64,000 nucleotides of DNA from Ophioderma brevispina (Eukaryota; Echinodermata; Ophiuroidea; Amphilepidida; Ophiodermatidae), in NCBI GenBank assembly GCA_023653785.1, contig JAMKCH010084911.1, positions 1 to 64,000 on the forward strand. The letters run 5' to 3'. Every line of letters begins with the position of its first letter. Within the stretch, counting starts at the first letter, position 1. Made by a program: the position numbers and the translations under genes. This document shows positions 58,301-64,000 of this stretch, in pieces. The notes beneath the pieces are model-generated. The model ran no database searches. It was given only the letters and a program-made list of their open reading frames with translations, and was not told the origin of the DNA.

Positions 58301-61300
58301 GAAATTGATTGGGTTTGGTCAACATATACTTCAACTTGCTATTTGTCATATAATCGTACAAGAAATGTACATCTATTTACTGTGACATTGGTTACCTTGG
58401 AGGTTGTTGCAGCATTTACTCTTTTACCCGTCACCACAACCATCTCATAATAATACTTGTGAGTAGGATTGTTGTCTTTCAATGCCGTCACTCCTAACTG
58501 TGAACACCATATTTTTATTATTAAAGTTAACATAACATTCGTAATCGTGGTTATTGCAGAAGAAAGTAAACTTAAGCAGACGAAATATAACAGGTACTAG
58601 GTAACTTGTTTAGCTTCAAAATCATAGCATCAACAGAATCGTGATCATGGATCAACCTCGCAAATGATCATGTATTAACTATGACTTATTAAACTTTACT
58701 GAATGTTAATATTGTATTCCTTTTTAATATACCTGATTATATATATTTGTTTGATAATGTCAATATACTAAACTGGACTACCCTTAGTAAAGTACATCGG
58801 ATTTTACCTTGAATATGTCTTTTTTGTCTTTCCTTCTTGCCCAAAGAAATAGAAAGAAAAATATAACATATATCACAATGGTAGCTATGTAGATGGTAGG
58901 ATTCTGATAGAAATCAGCATTGGCAAAGATGTAGTTGAAATCAAGCGGTGTTGGTGCGACAATCCACGTACTAGCAAAGGACGTCAGGTGGTTGGTAATA
59001 CATTGTGTGCTGTCTTTGTCGGACATTGGCCCCGCCTGATGAAATATAATATGATTGTTCTAATTAAACATTGCATTTTTAGAGTCGATTATAAATGTCC
59101 TTACCCAACGGACCATTCCATTTGTAATCCATAAACCACCATGGAAGAATTCACGTAGATCTTCCATAGAGATGGTGCAGATTTCAAAGGGAATAATCAA
59201 TACTAATAGGGTATGGTTACCATAAATCAAATCCTCAACAAACTATCACACACTGGCGTGTTGCAACGACCCCATATAAAGTGTCATCAAGCGGACGAAT
59301 TTACGCAATTATTAACTTGTTTAAACATGCTAAAATGCTGTTAATATCCTCACATGCAAGGGATAACATGTTTAACAAAGTTCTTCTGAACACGGTTTTC
59401 GGAAGCGGTTCGGAATAATTGTAAATTGTAAATCGAGCAAAAGTAAATTGTCATCTTGTGCGTATTAAAAAATTTGCGCATCCATCATTTTTTTTAATAA
59501 TAAAAATAAATTAAATACTTTTTGAGTTACGTCAAAAAGTATCAGACGGGGACTTTCTTTATTTTGCTGAGTGTATTTAGGTGAAGTAAACAAACTCATA
59601 CCCAAAATATAATTGTTTAAGGTTCTAATACTGTAGAATTGCAATGTATGAGCAAAGAGACCTTTACACTCAAGAAGAATGACGAGCCGAAGGACGTATC
59701 ATGGCGTATCTCGCAAAGATAAGACACAATCTATCAGAGAGACAACTGGCTGCCAGGTTTCCATAGTTGACAATATCAAATTTAAATAAAAACAACAACA
59801 ACTTATATCCTTCTTCAGTAACACATCTTAAAATGTTCCCTGTTATAAATCATCCCCAGATGCCTTCGGATTTCCAATATTTTTTTAAAATTCACCAACT
59901 AGCTCCAACTCTCTCCAAGCACACTCATTATACATTTCCTCAATACGATATCCCCCATTTAGGAACATGGAATATTCCGGATTGGCAAGTCTCTAGATGG
60001 CCTTCATTTCTTGAAATAACTTTCCACCCTTTTCCTCCACCAAAACACAACACAAGCCTTTCGACCCTGGAAAAGACTTCAACACATAACATATTCAATT
60101 TATAGCCCCATATACTGCTCCCTCTAACCAAAACCGTTGACAGAAGTTCAATTTCCACTCACAATGCAAAAGGCAGTACCTACCCTCAATACGTACACAC
60201 TTACTGTCTTCTGCCCACACATTTATGGACCTTCAAAAGTAGACCAATTTTAATATACAGACATACGTCTGATAATAACTATTCTACTCTGGACACACCT
60301 TATCGAAGTCCAATTCTCGTTTTCCAAAAGTCGCCCTGGATGGCACAATAAATGGGACGGGACCCAGAGGTAGACCACCGAACAGATGGCTTGACATCAC
60401 CAAAGCCAATTGCCAAGAAATTTGGCTGTCATCTGTACGTGACTCAATGATCAAGGATAATAGAGATAAGGGTCTGATAGAGTGGTTTCACGTACATCTT
60501 TGAACGTCATTTTAATCTGATCGCCTCTTCAAAGAAACCTGAGAAAACATCAGTTACGCAAAATTCCTTCACCAAAACTTGCACTTTATGGTAGACGTTT
60601 CGTATAGAAGTCCCAAGTATGCAAATGAGGTATTGCAATTAATTTCGTCATGTGCTGTATAATCTCTGCACATGACGGAATCAATTGCAATATACCTCAT
60701 TCGCATACTCATCGAAAACGTTCAAAATTATCGGACGTTGGCACAATCCTCAAAACACACCGAGACATTTCCGTTGCAATTTCCCAAAATACTCAAATTG
60801 TTGTAAATAGCTTTCGAATTAATCTTGAGAGGGTCCAAACAAAGAGATATGATTGAAATCTTGCCTTATGTAGTACGATGTGTTTTTTAAATTAGCCATT
60901 CTCCTAGTTTTCTTGGAATAGGTGCTACGAAGCACTCATACAACCCCTCCGTGGACGTTTTCCTACCTCACAGCCTGCAGAAACTCCAGGCTTCATCTCT
61001 TTATCCCAAGAACACTTGATTCCGCAACACGCAGATTGTAGCTGGTGTGAAAAGGTCACCACGGCATCTATGAGTTTGCTTTGCAACATGTCTTTTGAAC
61101 TCAGAATCCGCCCATTAATTTGCTAACTGTGAAAGCTCGCCGCTATTGATTATTCTTGGTTAAGTTCTGATATGCCCAGTACATGGCCCCGAGTCCAGTT
61201 GAGGCATTTCTATTGATGAACACAGCTTGCTCTTCTTCGCCTAATTAAATATGCCAATAACATAACATTTAACAGTTGACACCAAACAGCTTTCGACTCT

Positions 61301-64000
61301 TCAACTCTTGACTCATCAGCGGCGTTAAAAAAAGGCATCTCTAGATCTAGTATTTGAACTATAGATCGATCATTATCCATTCAATATTACATTTTCAAAA
61401 TATATTTCGGCATGAAAATCCTGAGTTTCCAAACGTGATATTACATTAGTAAAAGATTCAGGGGCGGATGCGGAACCTCCGCTTTTTTATCTCCAGCCTT
61501 GCAAAAATGCCACCATGTGGCAGGAAATAGAAAACAGGGCACTCGTTTTTAGGATGACTCTTCCCGCAATATTAGTTTCACGCTTTATTCCTTTGTCGTC
61601 TATGGGATCCGTACTATGGCTCCAAGGGACTACATCTACTTTTTACACGTTTTTTTTCGGCTCGCTTCGCCCACCGGTAGACTTTCAAACCGTAATATAT
61701 AGAGGACTCTAAGATCGCCAAAAAGGAAAAGGGTACTTTCGCCCCTTCTAAATCCTGAGAGTATCCGCATCTCAAAGCTCCTTTTAGCACTATGGCCTAA
61801 GGTGTAATTCAAGGGGCTTTTTGTGCTCCAGAGCCCCGCCCCCACGTACCCAAGTATATATTTGTTTTTTATTGTACATAAAACAGCACAATTTACTAAC
61901 GAAGTAATGTGCAAGATAACTAAACTTCACTCCCGAACAAAGATCAAATTTACGACAAAATATATGTTTTATATTATCGCAAGTGTGAACGTAAGAAAAT
62001 TATAACCTATAATGTTTCAAGCATACACCTACTTAAATTGCTGTCTTTTCCGGGCAGGACATATGCTTTATCATAGTCTTCGCCATTCGGGATTGAACCA
62101 AAACGAACATAAATAGCATATGGCACGGGTTCCATCTCTCCAGAAAATAGCCATACATAAATTGCTGTATCATTATGCGTCATATTAAAAGCATGGATGT
62201 TCATTATGCTGCCATTCGATGGCTTGAAAACATTGCCGACTGTTGCAAAAGAATGCCTCCGCTGTATGCCGAGGGTGATACCTGGTGTGTCCATAATGAA
62301 AATGGGTTCTCCGGTAGCTAATGTAAAAGACACACTCAACACGGGAGAAAAATGTCCTAAACGATCACTGTTGTTCCCATAGTTGTACCAATTGAATGGA
62401 ACATAGAGGATCTGAAATAGGAAATGACTGAATTTTAGAGTGTGGGTTTATTGAGGTTTTACTGAGCTTCACCTTGTTGGCTTCTTTGCTAAATACATGT
62501 ATTGTATTGTTTAACACAATTTCTTACTGTTTTCTATGTTCCTGTCTATGTTTTAATGTTACATTGCAACCTTAGAACCACTGTTGCACTATTCTATTTG
62601 TAATTTTCAAAAAGCATAAAATTATTTTTTTTTTAAATCAACATAGCGAGAGGTAAGAAGAAAGACAGAGAAAGAGGGAAGAGAAAGAGAGAACAAGAGA
62701 ATTGAACAAAGGAATGGAGCCAGGTAGAACAAGATAAAGAGAGACAGAAGGAACAACGAGACTATTGATTGGAATTCATATAGTAGTATAACATCAGCAA
62801 AAAAGGAAAATATTAAATAAATAAATTAATAAAATAACAAAACAGACATTTAGTTAAGTTTATTCAGCAAATTAAAAATAACAATGATACAATAAATATA
62901 CAGCGAAAAAGTGAAATGTGCTGGGGACATAAAGGAAACCTCGTGAAAGATTAAGCCTACATAATATACAAAAATTATATACTACGATACAAACTTCAAA
63001 GAATAAAAAAAAGAAGAAAAAAAAAAACATCAGTTTCATGACAAAATTTAAGTTGGAGGTTGGTTAAATGTTCATTGAAAGTGCAAGTGATGTTGGGATT
63101 TTGGGAGAATGTTTTGTTGTTATCTATGAATGTCTTTGGAAGTTGGTTCAGGTTACCTGGTGTTTTCAATCAGGTAATGTCCATGCTCGAACCAGATTAC
63201 CAAGTTGCTCAGTGAAGTGCGATTTAATTCGCTTTGCGAATGACGCGAGTGTGAGTGTGATTGAGGGGCCGTTCCCGAAACTGAGTCGTAAATCTACGTG
63301 CATACTATGTCATGCCTGAGTTGTCCAATTTGTCCAAAGCACTGTGGAACTGGTGTGAATATGTCTGTTATGTAGGACATACGCATGAGTTAGTACACGT
63401 AGGGTTACGCATGAGTTTTGGGAACGGGCCCCTGGGCTGTTAGAGGGAGTTGTTTCCGATAGTCTTCAGGAATCATTATTAAAAACCCCAATATCAGTAT
63501 GCTTCTATTTCTGAGATTTGGATGTGTGATTATCGTTTTTGAACTAAACAGTCCATTACCACTTTCATGGTTATTTATTAAAAGTATTTTTTTACTTTGG
63601 ATATTTATAATCTGTCCTCAGCAAACCTCGGCAGGTTATGTGGTTTGTATTCGTATCTTGGAGTGCATTTTGTCGGGTATCGGTAGCTGTGGCATAATTG
63701 TGGGTTTTCGTTTAGCTCTTTCCTTTTGTTAAACTCTTTCATGTTGTTAAGATTCAATTTCACATTGTATGTATTCAGTATATGGATTGGAAAGAAATAT
63801 TGTGATATGACGATTGTTATTATCTTAGAAGATGATATGAAAAGGACATAATTATTTTGATACTTACGATTGTGTTAATAGTGGCGCATGGTTCATCGCA
63901 AGTGCTACCGTTTGGAAATCGGAAGGTGATGTTAGGCAGGCTTACTTCAATCTGGTCATGCCGATAAGATTTTCCTTGTAAGTTATCAATAGTACCTTCT
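40001..64000 (-). CDS. polycystin-1-like protein, 18 exons, 5' end off window
   Basis: The visible protein has 1335 residues (numbered here from the first complete codon in the window) and belongs to the polycystin-1 family (PKD1/PKD1L/PKDREJ; sea-urchin REJ proteins are relatives). It is an 11-TM membrane protein that is cleaved at the GPS and usually partners a PKD2-type channel. Visible order: GAIN/REJ-side region (1-203), GPS His-Leu-Thr at 219-221, TM1 about 249-268, PLAT 280-407, TM2 about 458-477, TM3-TM6 within 501-780, TOP extracellular domain about 780-990, TM7-TM8 about 1003-1072, S4-like TM9 and TM10 about 1104-1164, pore helix about 1175-1186, TM11 about 1197-1225, and a basic cytoplasmic tail to 1335. 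All junctions agree in codon phase except for one extra base in exon 57722-57838. The N-terminal ectodomain is beyond 64000. I cannot tell which subfamily it is. Confidence 0.9.
40575..41525. repeat. ~950-bp foldback element in the last intron
   Basis: The left arm (CGGTATCCTGAATGGGGACA, CTACACAAAAATGCATG, TTTCTGGAATATGGTAGCTA, GGGGTCAAATTTCAAAGTTG, TGGTGGAGCTCATAGGATTA, GGAATAGTTTTGACTGTC) is the reverse complement of the right arm to about 41525, with modest divergence. The arms are about 450 bp and the turn lies near 41035. A truncated copy lies at 18197-18770. Confidence 0.9.
41850..42195 (-). mobile_element. tRNA-derived SINE in intron (minus strand)
   Basis: On the minus strand the head is GGCACATGTGGTCCAATGGA TATAGCG (A-box side) and GTTGTGAGTTCGAGCCCCAC (B box). 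The body GCGCTTTACTTCAATTATTC, CTACCCAGGTGTATGAATGG GTACCGGCATT and GAGATGGGCACTCCGTTCC is shared with the SINE at 46629-46895. Confidence 0.85.
42771..43146. repeat. 63-bp minisatellite, six copies
   Basis: Units start at 42771, 42834, 42897, 42960, 43027 and 43090 (one has four extra bases). Each contains GGGCGTACCTGTTAATAATG, TGTCCTAGGTACACTAC and CTAACAGCAGCAA. Copies are nearly identical, so the array is young. It lies in the last intron of the polycystin-like gene, 170 bp downstream (transcript sense) of the TM11 exon. Because 63 is a multiple of 3, open frames run through it on both strands; these are not genes. Confidence 0.95.
43319..43431 (-). CDS. polycystin-1-like exon (TM11)
   Basis: Residues 1191-1228: SIHREEPVMGPLVFFFFMAF then VSFIMINMLITIVNEAFQ. 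It completes the Ser codon of the previous exon. FF.(F/Y)......F...NML(I/L)(T/A)I(V/L)NE(A/S)F is the last polycystin helix (S6). Acceptor TGTACAG; donor GTAGGGAA; phase 0 out. Confidence 0.95.
43567..43894 (-). CDS. polycystin-1-like exon (TM9, TM10, pore helix)
   Basis: Residues 1082-1190 plus one base. TEVQNYMVGWLVFISSLKFL RLLRFNRRIGLL is the S4-like helix with Lys/Arg at about 1115, 1118, 1121, 1124 and 1125. ASFSLQFGIVFFAFSTVFFI is TM10. FETLMTTMLNKFQFS is the pore helix and filter region. Where PKD2-type channels have a Leu-Gly-Asp filter, this protein reads Leu-Asn-Lys. Acceptor CTTCAG; donor GTAAGTAA; phase 1 out. Confidence 0.95.
44203..44860. mobile_element. MITE-like element with TGACGTAT array, copy 1
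   Basis: Same orientation and structure as 57029-57683: it begins GTTGGCCGCGTCACATAGTG and ends with a block whose reverse complement is GTCGGCCGCGTCACATA. CACATAGTGACGTATT occurs about four times inside and variants more often. Confidence 0.85.
44861..45387 (-). other. intron, nothing recognised
   Basis: It contains a short direct repeat of TAATAATATTTAATCATT near 45088-45130. Nothing else. Confidence 0.45.
45388..45840. mobile_element. TIR-bounded element next to a donor site
   Basis: The left end GTTTAAAACTACGGCGGTCC GG is exactly inverted at the right end (45819-45840). The interior has no coding remnant; near the right end lies a short palindrome AGTCTGTGACACAGACT. It ends only 37 bp from the donor of exon 45878-46201. 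Confidence 0.7.
45878..46201 (-). CDS. polycystin-1-like exon (TM7-TM8)
   Basis: Residues 974-1081: ANLFATINFLVEFLSAGGGH, TYYEGFALVRVTCEIIFLVF (TM7 start), IIYFIIHES, RKEKKLYWKMFWNWVEWTII, LLSIGAATIYFYRMYAANKA (TM8). (F)E....G.........(V/I).(L)...(Y/E).....F....(Y/F)W..(D/E)(W/L) is the pattern of the first two helices of the channel module (S2-S3 equivalents). Acceptor TTCACAG; donor GTAAGTTT; 108 codons. Confidence 0.95.
46629..46895 (+). mobile_element. tRNA-derived SINE in intron (plus strand)
   Basis: The head TGTGGTGCAGTGGATCAGCG matches a tRNA A box and GGTTCGATCCCCGCTGTCGC a B box. The body GCAAGGCACTTTACCTCGCT, CCACCCAGGAGTATAAATAG, GTACCGGCAT and GAGATGGGCACTCCGCC is shared with the copy at 41850-42195. 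It is antisense to the host gene. Confidence 0.85.
47090..47433 (-). CDS. polycystin-1-like exon (TOP domain core)
   Basis: Residues 859-973: AACDIMNEFESLVSQCNVPY, GHYTARWIYWNSST, YWGRHAVYNGGGYVLKLKNN, QQIERLYDEAWIDRYTRAVF, LEFSCYNAQ. GG(Y/F)(V/I).....N.........L....W(I/L)D..TRA(V/L)F(L/V)EF..YN is the conserved end of the polycystin TOP domain, which sits between TM6 and TM7 and forms the extracellular lid. The cysteines at about 861, 875 and 969 are disulfide candidates. Acceptor CTTTCAG; donor GTTAGTTT. Confidence 0.95.
48227..48401 (-). CDS. polycystin-1-like exon (TOP domain) with GC donor
   Basis: Residues 801-858 plus one base: VRSVAHFWRWVRTGLLPILY, NGQ, GDSSSYILGYVVIRQLRIKP. FW.W....LLP.LY...........(Y/L)(I/L)(L/I)G...(I/L)RQ(L/V)R is the start of the polycystin extracellular domain. 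There is no GT at the correct place. The exon ends CCAG|GCAAGT (minus strand), a good GC-type donor, and the phase (1) fits the two-base start of the next exon to give Ala. Confidence 0.9.
48574..48824 (-). CDS. polycystin-1-like exon (pre-TM6, TM6, TOP start)
   Basis: Residues 717-800. It completes Asp 717 and reads FPHLARASSSIKPPDPRNIE, RKQQLKELQMQSVLREIILY, IVFLWVLMVIGYASQDRLNF, then LMKHHFENT. The (K/R)PPDP....IE..R......M..(I/V)LREI..Y..F motif is typical of the segment leading into TM6 in polycystins. Acceptor AATTTAG; donor GTATGAAT; phase 0 out. Confidence 0.95.
49150..49345. repeat. dispersed repeat, inverted partner of 11536-11735
   Basis: See 11536-11735. Confidence 0.75.
49440..50350 (-). 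mobile_element. Tc1-like transposase relic
   Basis: Read on the minus strand with several frameshifts. An N-terminal HTH-like part (FLGISQSAICKILRYHREVG, SGRPRLTTRRDDRRLL) is followed by GCGGSLMVWVGIHYRGKTSL, LQDDNVT, then VEQIPWSACFPYLNPIEHA and LNDEW...SMSRRLHALIHAWG. The DNVT and PYLNPIEHA blocks correspond to the second and third catalytic regions of Tc1/mariner DDE transposases. The copy is antisense-neutral (same strand as the host gene) and clearly dead. The repeat at 49150-49345 lies next to its 3' end. Confidence 0.8.
50480..52100 (-). other. intron, simple repeats
   Basis: It contains (TCAA)n at 50577-50592, (AATA)n at 51898-51922 and (ATT)n at 52050-52072. Otherwise nothing is recognised. 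Confidence 0.5.
52101..52227 (-). CDS. polycystin-1-like exon (TM5, acidic loop)
   Basis: Residues 675-716 plus one base. VILLAVTISFLIKRPEDDEQ continues TM5 from QPIK of the previous exon. A strongly acidic loop (ELDEDEEAYKLKDDEVWMHD FE) follows, ending in phase 1 at a GTAACAAC donor. Acceptor TTCAAAG. Confidence 0.9.
52652..52942 (-). CDS. polycystin-1-like exon (loop, TM4)
   Basis: Residues 578-674. An acidic/Thr-rich linker (VIECNTPEEPATQSPVTTAT) is followed by KKKKSFTFPWWCIIIAWIVS and ILSILAATLFTVFYGIQLGD (TM4). RQWLASTMVSFFSDVLLAQP then IK starts the approach to TM5. PWW...AW......Y......W..S...SF..(D/S)....QP.K is a standard PKD1-family pattern. Acceptor TTTACAG; donor GTGAGTCC. Confidence 0.95.
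53896..54126 (-). CDS. polycystin-1-like exon (TM3 and loop)
   Basis: Residues 501-577. ISIGLQSTVIIFPVTLFVIQ LFRKS begins TM3 just after the AATATAG acceptor. A long basic/polar loop (RLRRKRQSRFNMVEQNKQET, then Ser/Thr-rich) runs to the donor GTATGTTATT. A second AG six bases into the exon (GATCAG) would break the frame, so the upstream acceptor is chosen. Confidence 0.9.
54673..55636. repeat. ~960-bp foldback element in intron
   Basis: The left outer arm (54673-54855: ATAGGAGTGGGCTATA, GGGCTGGGTTTCTTTGTATT, GCGCCCTCTTGTGTCATGTC) and left inner arm (about 55140-55295: GGTGGGAGTGGATTTGAGCA, AGGTATTTTGTAATG) are the reverse complement of the continuous right arm 55325-55636. The left arm is interrupted by about 285 bp of unrelated sequence (about 54856-55138). 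Confidence 0.85.
55942..56220 (-). CDS. polycystin-1-like exon (post-PLAT, TM2)
   Basis: Residues 408-500. VDRLVPVAGKEQMQDFSHVF is followed by DGHLWLSVFSRPAASRFTRM and TM2 (about 458-477, RVACCLLILWLEMLVNIMWY). The HLWLS(V/I)..RP..S.FTR.QR block directly before TM2 is one of the most conserved segments of PKD1-family proteins. Acceptor AAACAG; donor GTAAGATT; 93 codons, phase 0. Confidence 0.95.
56561..56726 (-). CDS. polycystin-1-like exon (PLAT end)
   Basis: Residues 353-407: PLGTLNYMRIWHDNSGKGNR, QSWYLQYVAIRDIQTRERFY, FIVNQWFSVLDGDGQ. L..(I/L)W.DN.G....W.L..V.(I/V).D..T.....F....W is the conserved second half of the PLAT domain. It starts with the single base that completes the Arg codon of the previous exon. 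Acceptor CATCAG; donor GTAAGTCTA. Confidence 0.9.
56727..57028 (-). other. intron, AT-rich
   Basis: Nothing recognised apart from the adjoining MITE. Confidence 0.5.
57029..57683. mobile_element. MITE-like element with TGACGTAT array, copy 2
   Basis: The ends CGTCGGCCGCCTCACATAGT and (reverse-complemented right end) CGTCGGCCGCGTCACATACT form terminal inverted repeats of about 28 bp, both running into TGACGTATT. ATATAT lies outside both ends. Internally CACATAGTGACGTATTT recurs several times. It is near-identical to 44203-44860 in another intron of the same gene. Confidence 0.85.
57722..57838 (-). CDS. polycystin-1-like exon (PLAT middle) with 1-base frameshift
   Basis: Residues 314-352. From the CCATAG acceptor it reads VSFILSGDNNETKARTFEDD then KRPI in frame. 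One base later the frame shifts to FQRGGRDRFLLAVA, and the exon ends in phase 2 at a GTAAAGTG donor. Without the shift the exon hits TGA. The next exon begins with exactly the one base needed after a phase-2 end, so the annotated exon is one base too long (117 instead of 116). This is either a sequencing insertion near 57755-57765 or a real disabling mutation. The FL(L/V)A(V/L) strand is a PLAT hallmark. Confidence 0.85.
57931..58027. other. long hairpin, ~42-bp stem, 11-base loop
   Basis: The left arm 57931-57972 (GTCTCTTTTGTTTGCACTGC, CCACTATTTTTGCGGAAGTG) pairs nearly completely with 57984-58027 (GCCACTCCCGAAAAAATAGT, GGGCAGTGCAAACAAAAG...GAC). The loop is TTCAGCTTCAG. It lies about 90 bp upstream (in transcript sense) of the second PLAT exon, inside the intron. 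Candidates are a miRNA-like precursor, a small foldback element, or a local RNA structure near the acceptor. Confidence 0.8.
58139..58202. repeat. 2.5 copies of a 28-29-bp tandem unit
   Basis: AATCAAAAGAGATCTTAA(C/T)GGGACA repeats twice and then partly, in the intron between the first two PLAT exons. Confidence 0.8.
58396..58497 (-). CDS. polycystin-1-like exon (PLAT start)
   Basis: Residues 280-313: LGVTALKDNNPTHKYYYEMV then VVTGKRVNAATTSK. This is the opening strand of the PLAT/LH2 domain just after TM1, where PKD1-family proteins have Y.Y.....TG...AGTT...V. The acceptor is GTTCACAG and the donor GTAACCAA. Phase 0 on both sides. Confidence 0.85.
58808..59035 (-). CDS. polycystin-1-like exon (GPS cleavage site, TM1)
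   Basis: Residues 204-279. TQCITNHLTSFAS contains the GPS His-Leu-Thr (219-221), the residues at which autoproteolysis occurs in GAIN proteins. TM1 follows (about 249-268, PTIYIATIVIYVIFFFLFLW) and then a basic stop-transfer RRKDKKD. The acceptor is CATCAG and the donor GTAAAATC. Length is exactly 76 codons. An apparent start Met in this exon is internal, not a real start. Confidence 0.9.
59105..59202 (-). CDS. polycystin-1-like exon (start of GPS)
   Basis: Residues 171-203. It completes an Ile codon from the previous exon and reads LIIPFEICTISMEDLREFFH then GGLWITNGMVRW. The Trp-rich stretch is the N-terminal half of the GPS motif; the Cys at 179 may pair with the GPS cysteine in the next exon. 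The acceptor is CCCTATTAG and the donor GTAAGGAC. The exon is phase 1 in and phase 0 out. Confidence 0.85.
60330..60503 (+). mobile_element. LINE ORF2 C-terminal scrap in an intron
   Basis: It reads GPRGRPPNRWLDITKANCQE followed by SSVRDSMIKDNRDKGLIEWF and a stop. The RGRP..RW.D block is a common ending of endonuclease/RT polyproteins of non-LTR elements. It is antisense to the host gene and nothing else of the element was found next to it. Confidence 0.6.
60616..60709. other. long perfect-looking hairpin, ~40-bp stem
   Basis: The left arm AGTATGCAAATGAGGTATTG...CGTCATGTGC (60616-60655) is complementary, with few mismatches, to the right arm GCACATGACGG...ATACCTCATTCGCATACT (60668-60709). 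The loop is about 12 bases. It lies in the intron between exons 59105-59202 and 62033-62411. It may be a small foldback element or a small-RNA precursor; sequence alone cannot decide. Confidence 0.75.
61546..61610. repeat. half-copy of the 12622-12765 MITE-like sequence
   Basis: GACTCTTC, ATTAGTTTCACGCTTTATTC and TTGTCGTCTATGGGA match the arm sequence of the 12.6-kb palindrome. Confidence 0.55.
62033..62411 (-). CDS. polycystin-1-like exon (GAIN region)
   Basis: Residues 45-170 plus one base. It begins ILYVPFNWYNYGNNSDRLGH after an ATTTCAG acceptor. It contains SVSFTLATGEPIFIMDTPG and NDTAIYVWLFSGEMEPVPYA and ends in PGKDSNL before a GTAGGTGT donor. The DTA(I/L)Y...VPY...YD spacing is that of the membrane-proximal GAIN domain in PKD1-like proteins. 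Several N-glycosylation sequons (NNS, NGS, NMT) fit an extracellular location. Confidence 0.85.
62412..63867 (-). other. intron with purine-rich tract
   Basis: It contains a GA-rich stretch at 62646-62720 and AT-rich sequence. The plus-strand frames (63068-63319, 63499-63732) show no family resemblance and are intronic noise. Confidence 0.6.
63868..64000 (-). CDS. polycystin-1-like, first visible exon (GAIN/REJ side)
   Basis: Residues 1-44, cut by the window edge. It reads QIEVSLPNITFRFPNGSTCD then EPCATINTI. The SLPNIT...C...C pattern resembles the GAIN-side strand region upstream of a polycystin GPS. It ends at a GTAAGTATCA donor (minus strand) in phase 0. Confidence 0.8.

Noticed and set aside
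62640..62760. Purine-rich tract as an exonic or regulatory element
   Set aside because: It is intronic GA-rich simple sequence with nothing to support a function.

Overview
This window is eukaryotic nuclear DNA, AT-rich and repeat-dense. It has short coding exons split by introns with GT-AG (and one GC-AG) borders, and I see no prokaryotic features. The gene content (an 11-transmembrane polycystin-1-like protein with a GPS and a PLAT domain, and an SLC16-type transporter), together with tRNA-derived SINEs, non-LTR elements and many foldback repeats, fits a marine invertebrate deuterostome. An echinoderm or other ambulacrarian is my best guess. The sequence does not prove the taxon.

Bases 1-1524 (+ strand) hold two exons of a monocarboxylate-transporter-like (SLC16/MCT) gene whose 5' end lies outside the window. 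The second exon carries an in-frame stop and a frameshift, so this copy is either a pseudogene or contains sequencing indels.

Bases about 1.5-40 kb contain no recognisable host gene. They are a mosaic of repeats: a 570-bp tandem duplication (3.6-4.8 kb); dispersed repeats shared between distant places in the window; poly-G/poly-C and poly-A/poly-T tracts (7-11 kb); a 1.1-kb foldback built of CAACGCGTTG palindromes (20-21 kb); a 3.5-kb foldback array with YY1-like GCCGCCATCTTGG motifs that sits inside the endonuclease region of a broken non-LTR retrotransposon (21.5-26.5 kb); an L1-like fragment (27.6-28.3 kb); a two-level tandem repeat (30.4-31.5 kb); a TIR-bounded element of 3.3 kb (33.4-36.6 kb) holding an AGGTCA-rich minisatellite; and a duplicated TTAA-flanked element (38.3-39.5 kb).

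Bases 40.0-64.0 kb are one gene on the minus strand. I could join 18 exons with consistent codon phase into the C-terminal 1335 residues of a polycystin-1-like protein. In order these give the GAIN/REJ-side region, GPS, TM1, PLAT, TM2-TM6, the polycystin extracellular (TOP) domain, TM7-TM11 with the pore, and a cytoplasmic tail ending at a stop codon at 40001-40003. One exon (57722-57838) needs a 1-base correction, and one intron uses a GC donor. The introns hold SINEs, a Tc1-like transposase relic, a 63-bp minisatellite, paired foldbacks, MITE-like elements and two clean long hairpins.

The most unusual part of the window is the number and size of self-complementary elements, several of which lie inside the transcribed polycystin gene. 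All assignments come from reading the sequence; no database search was possible.
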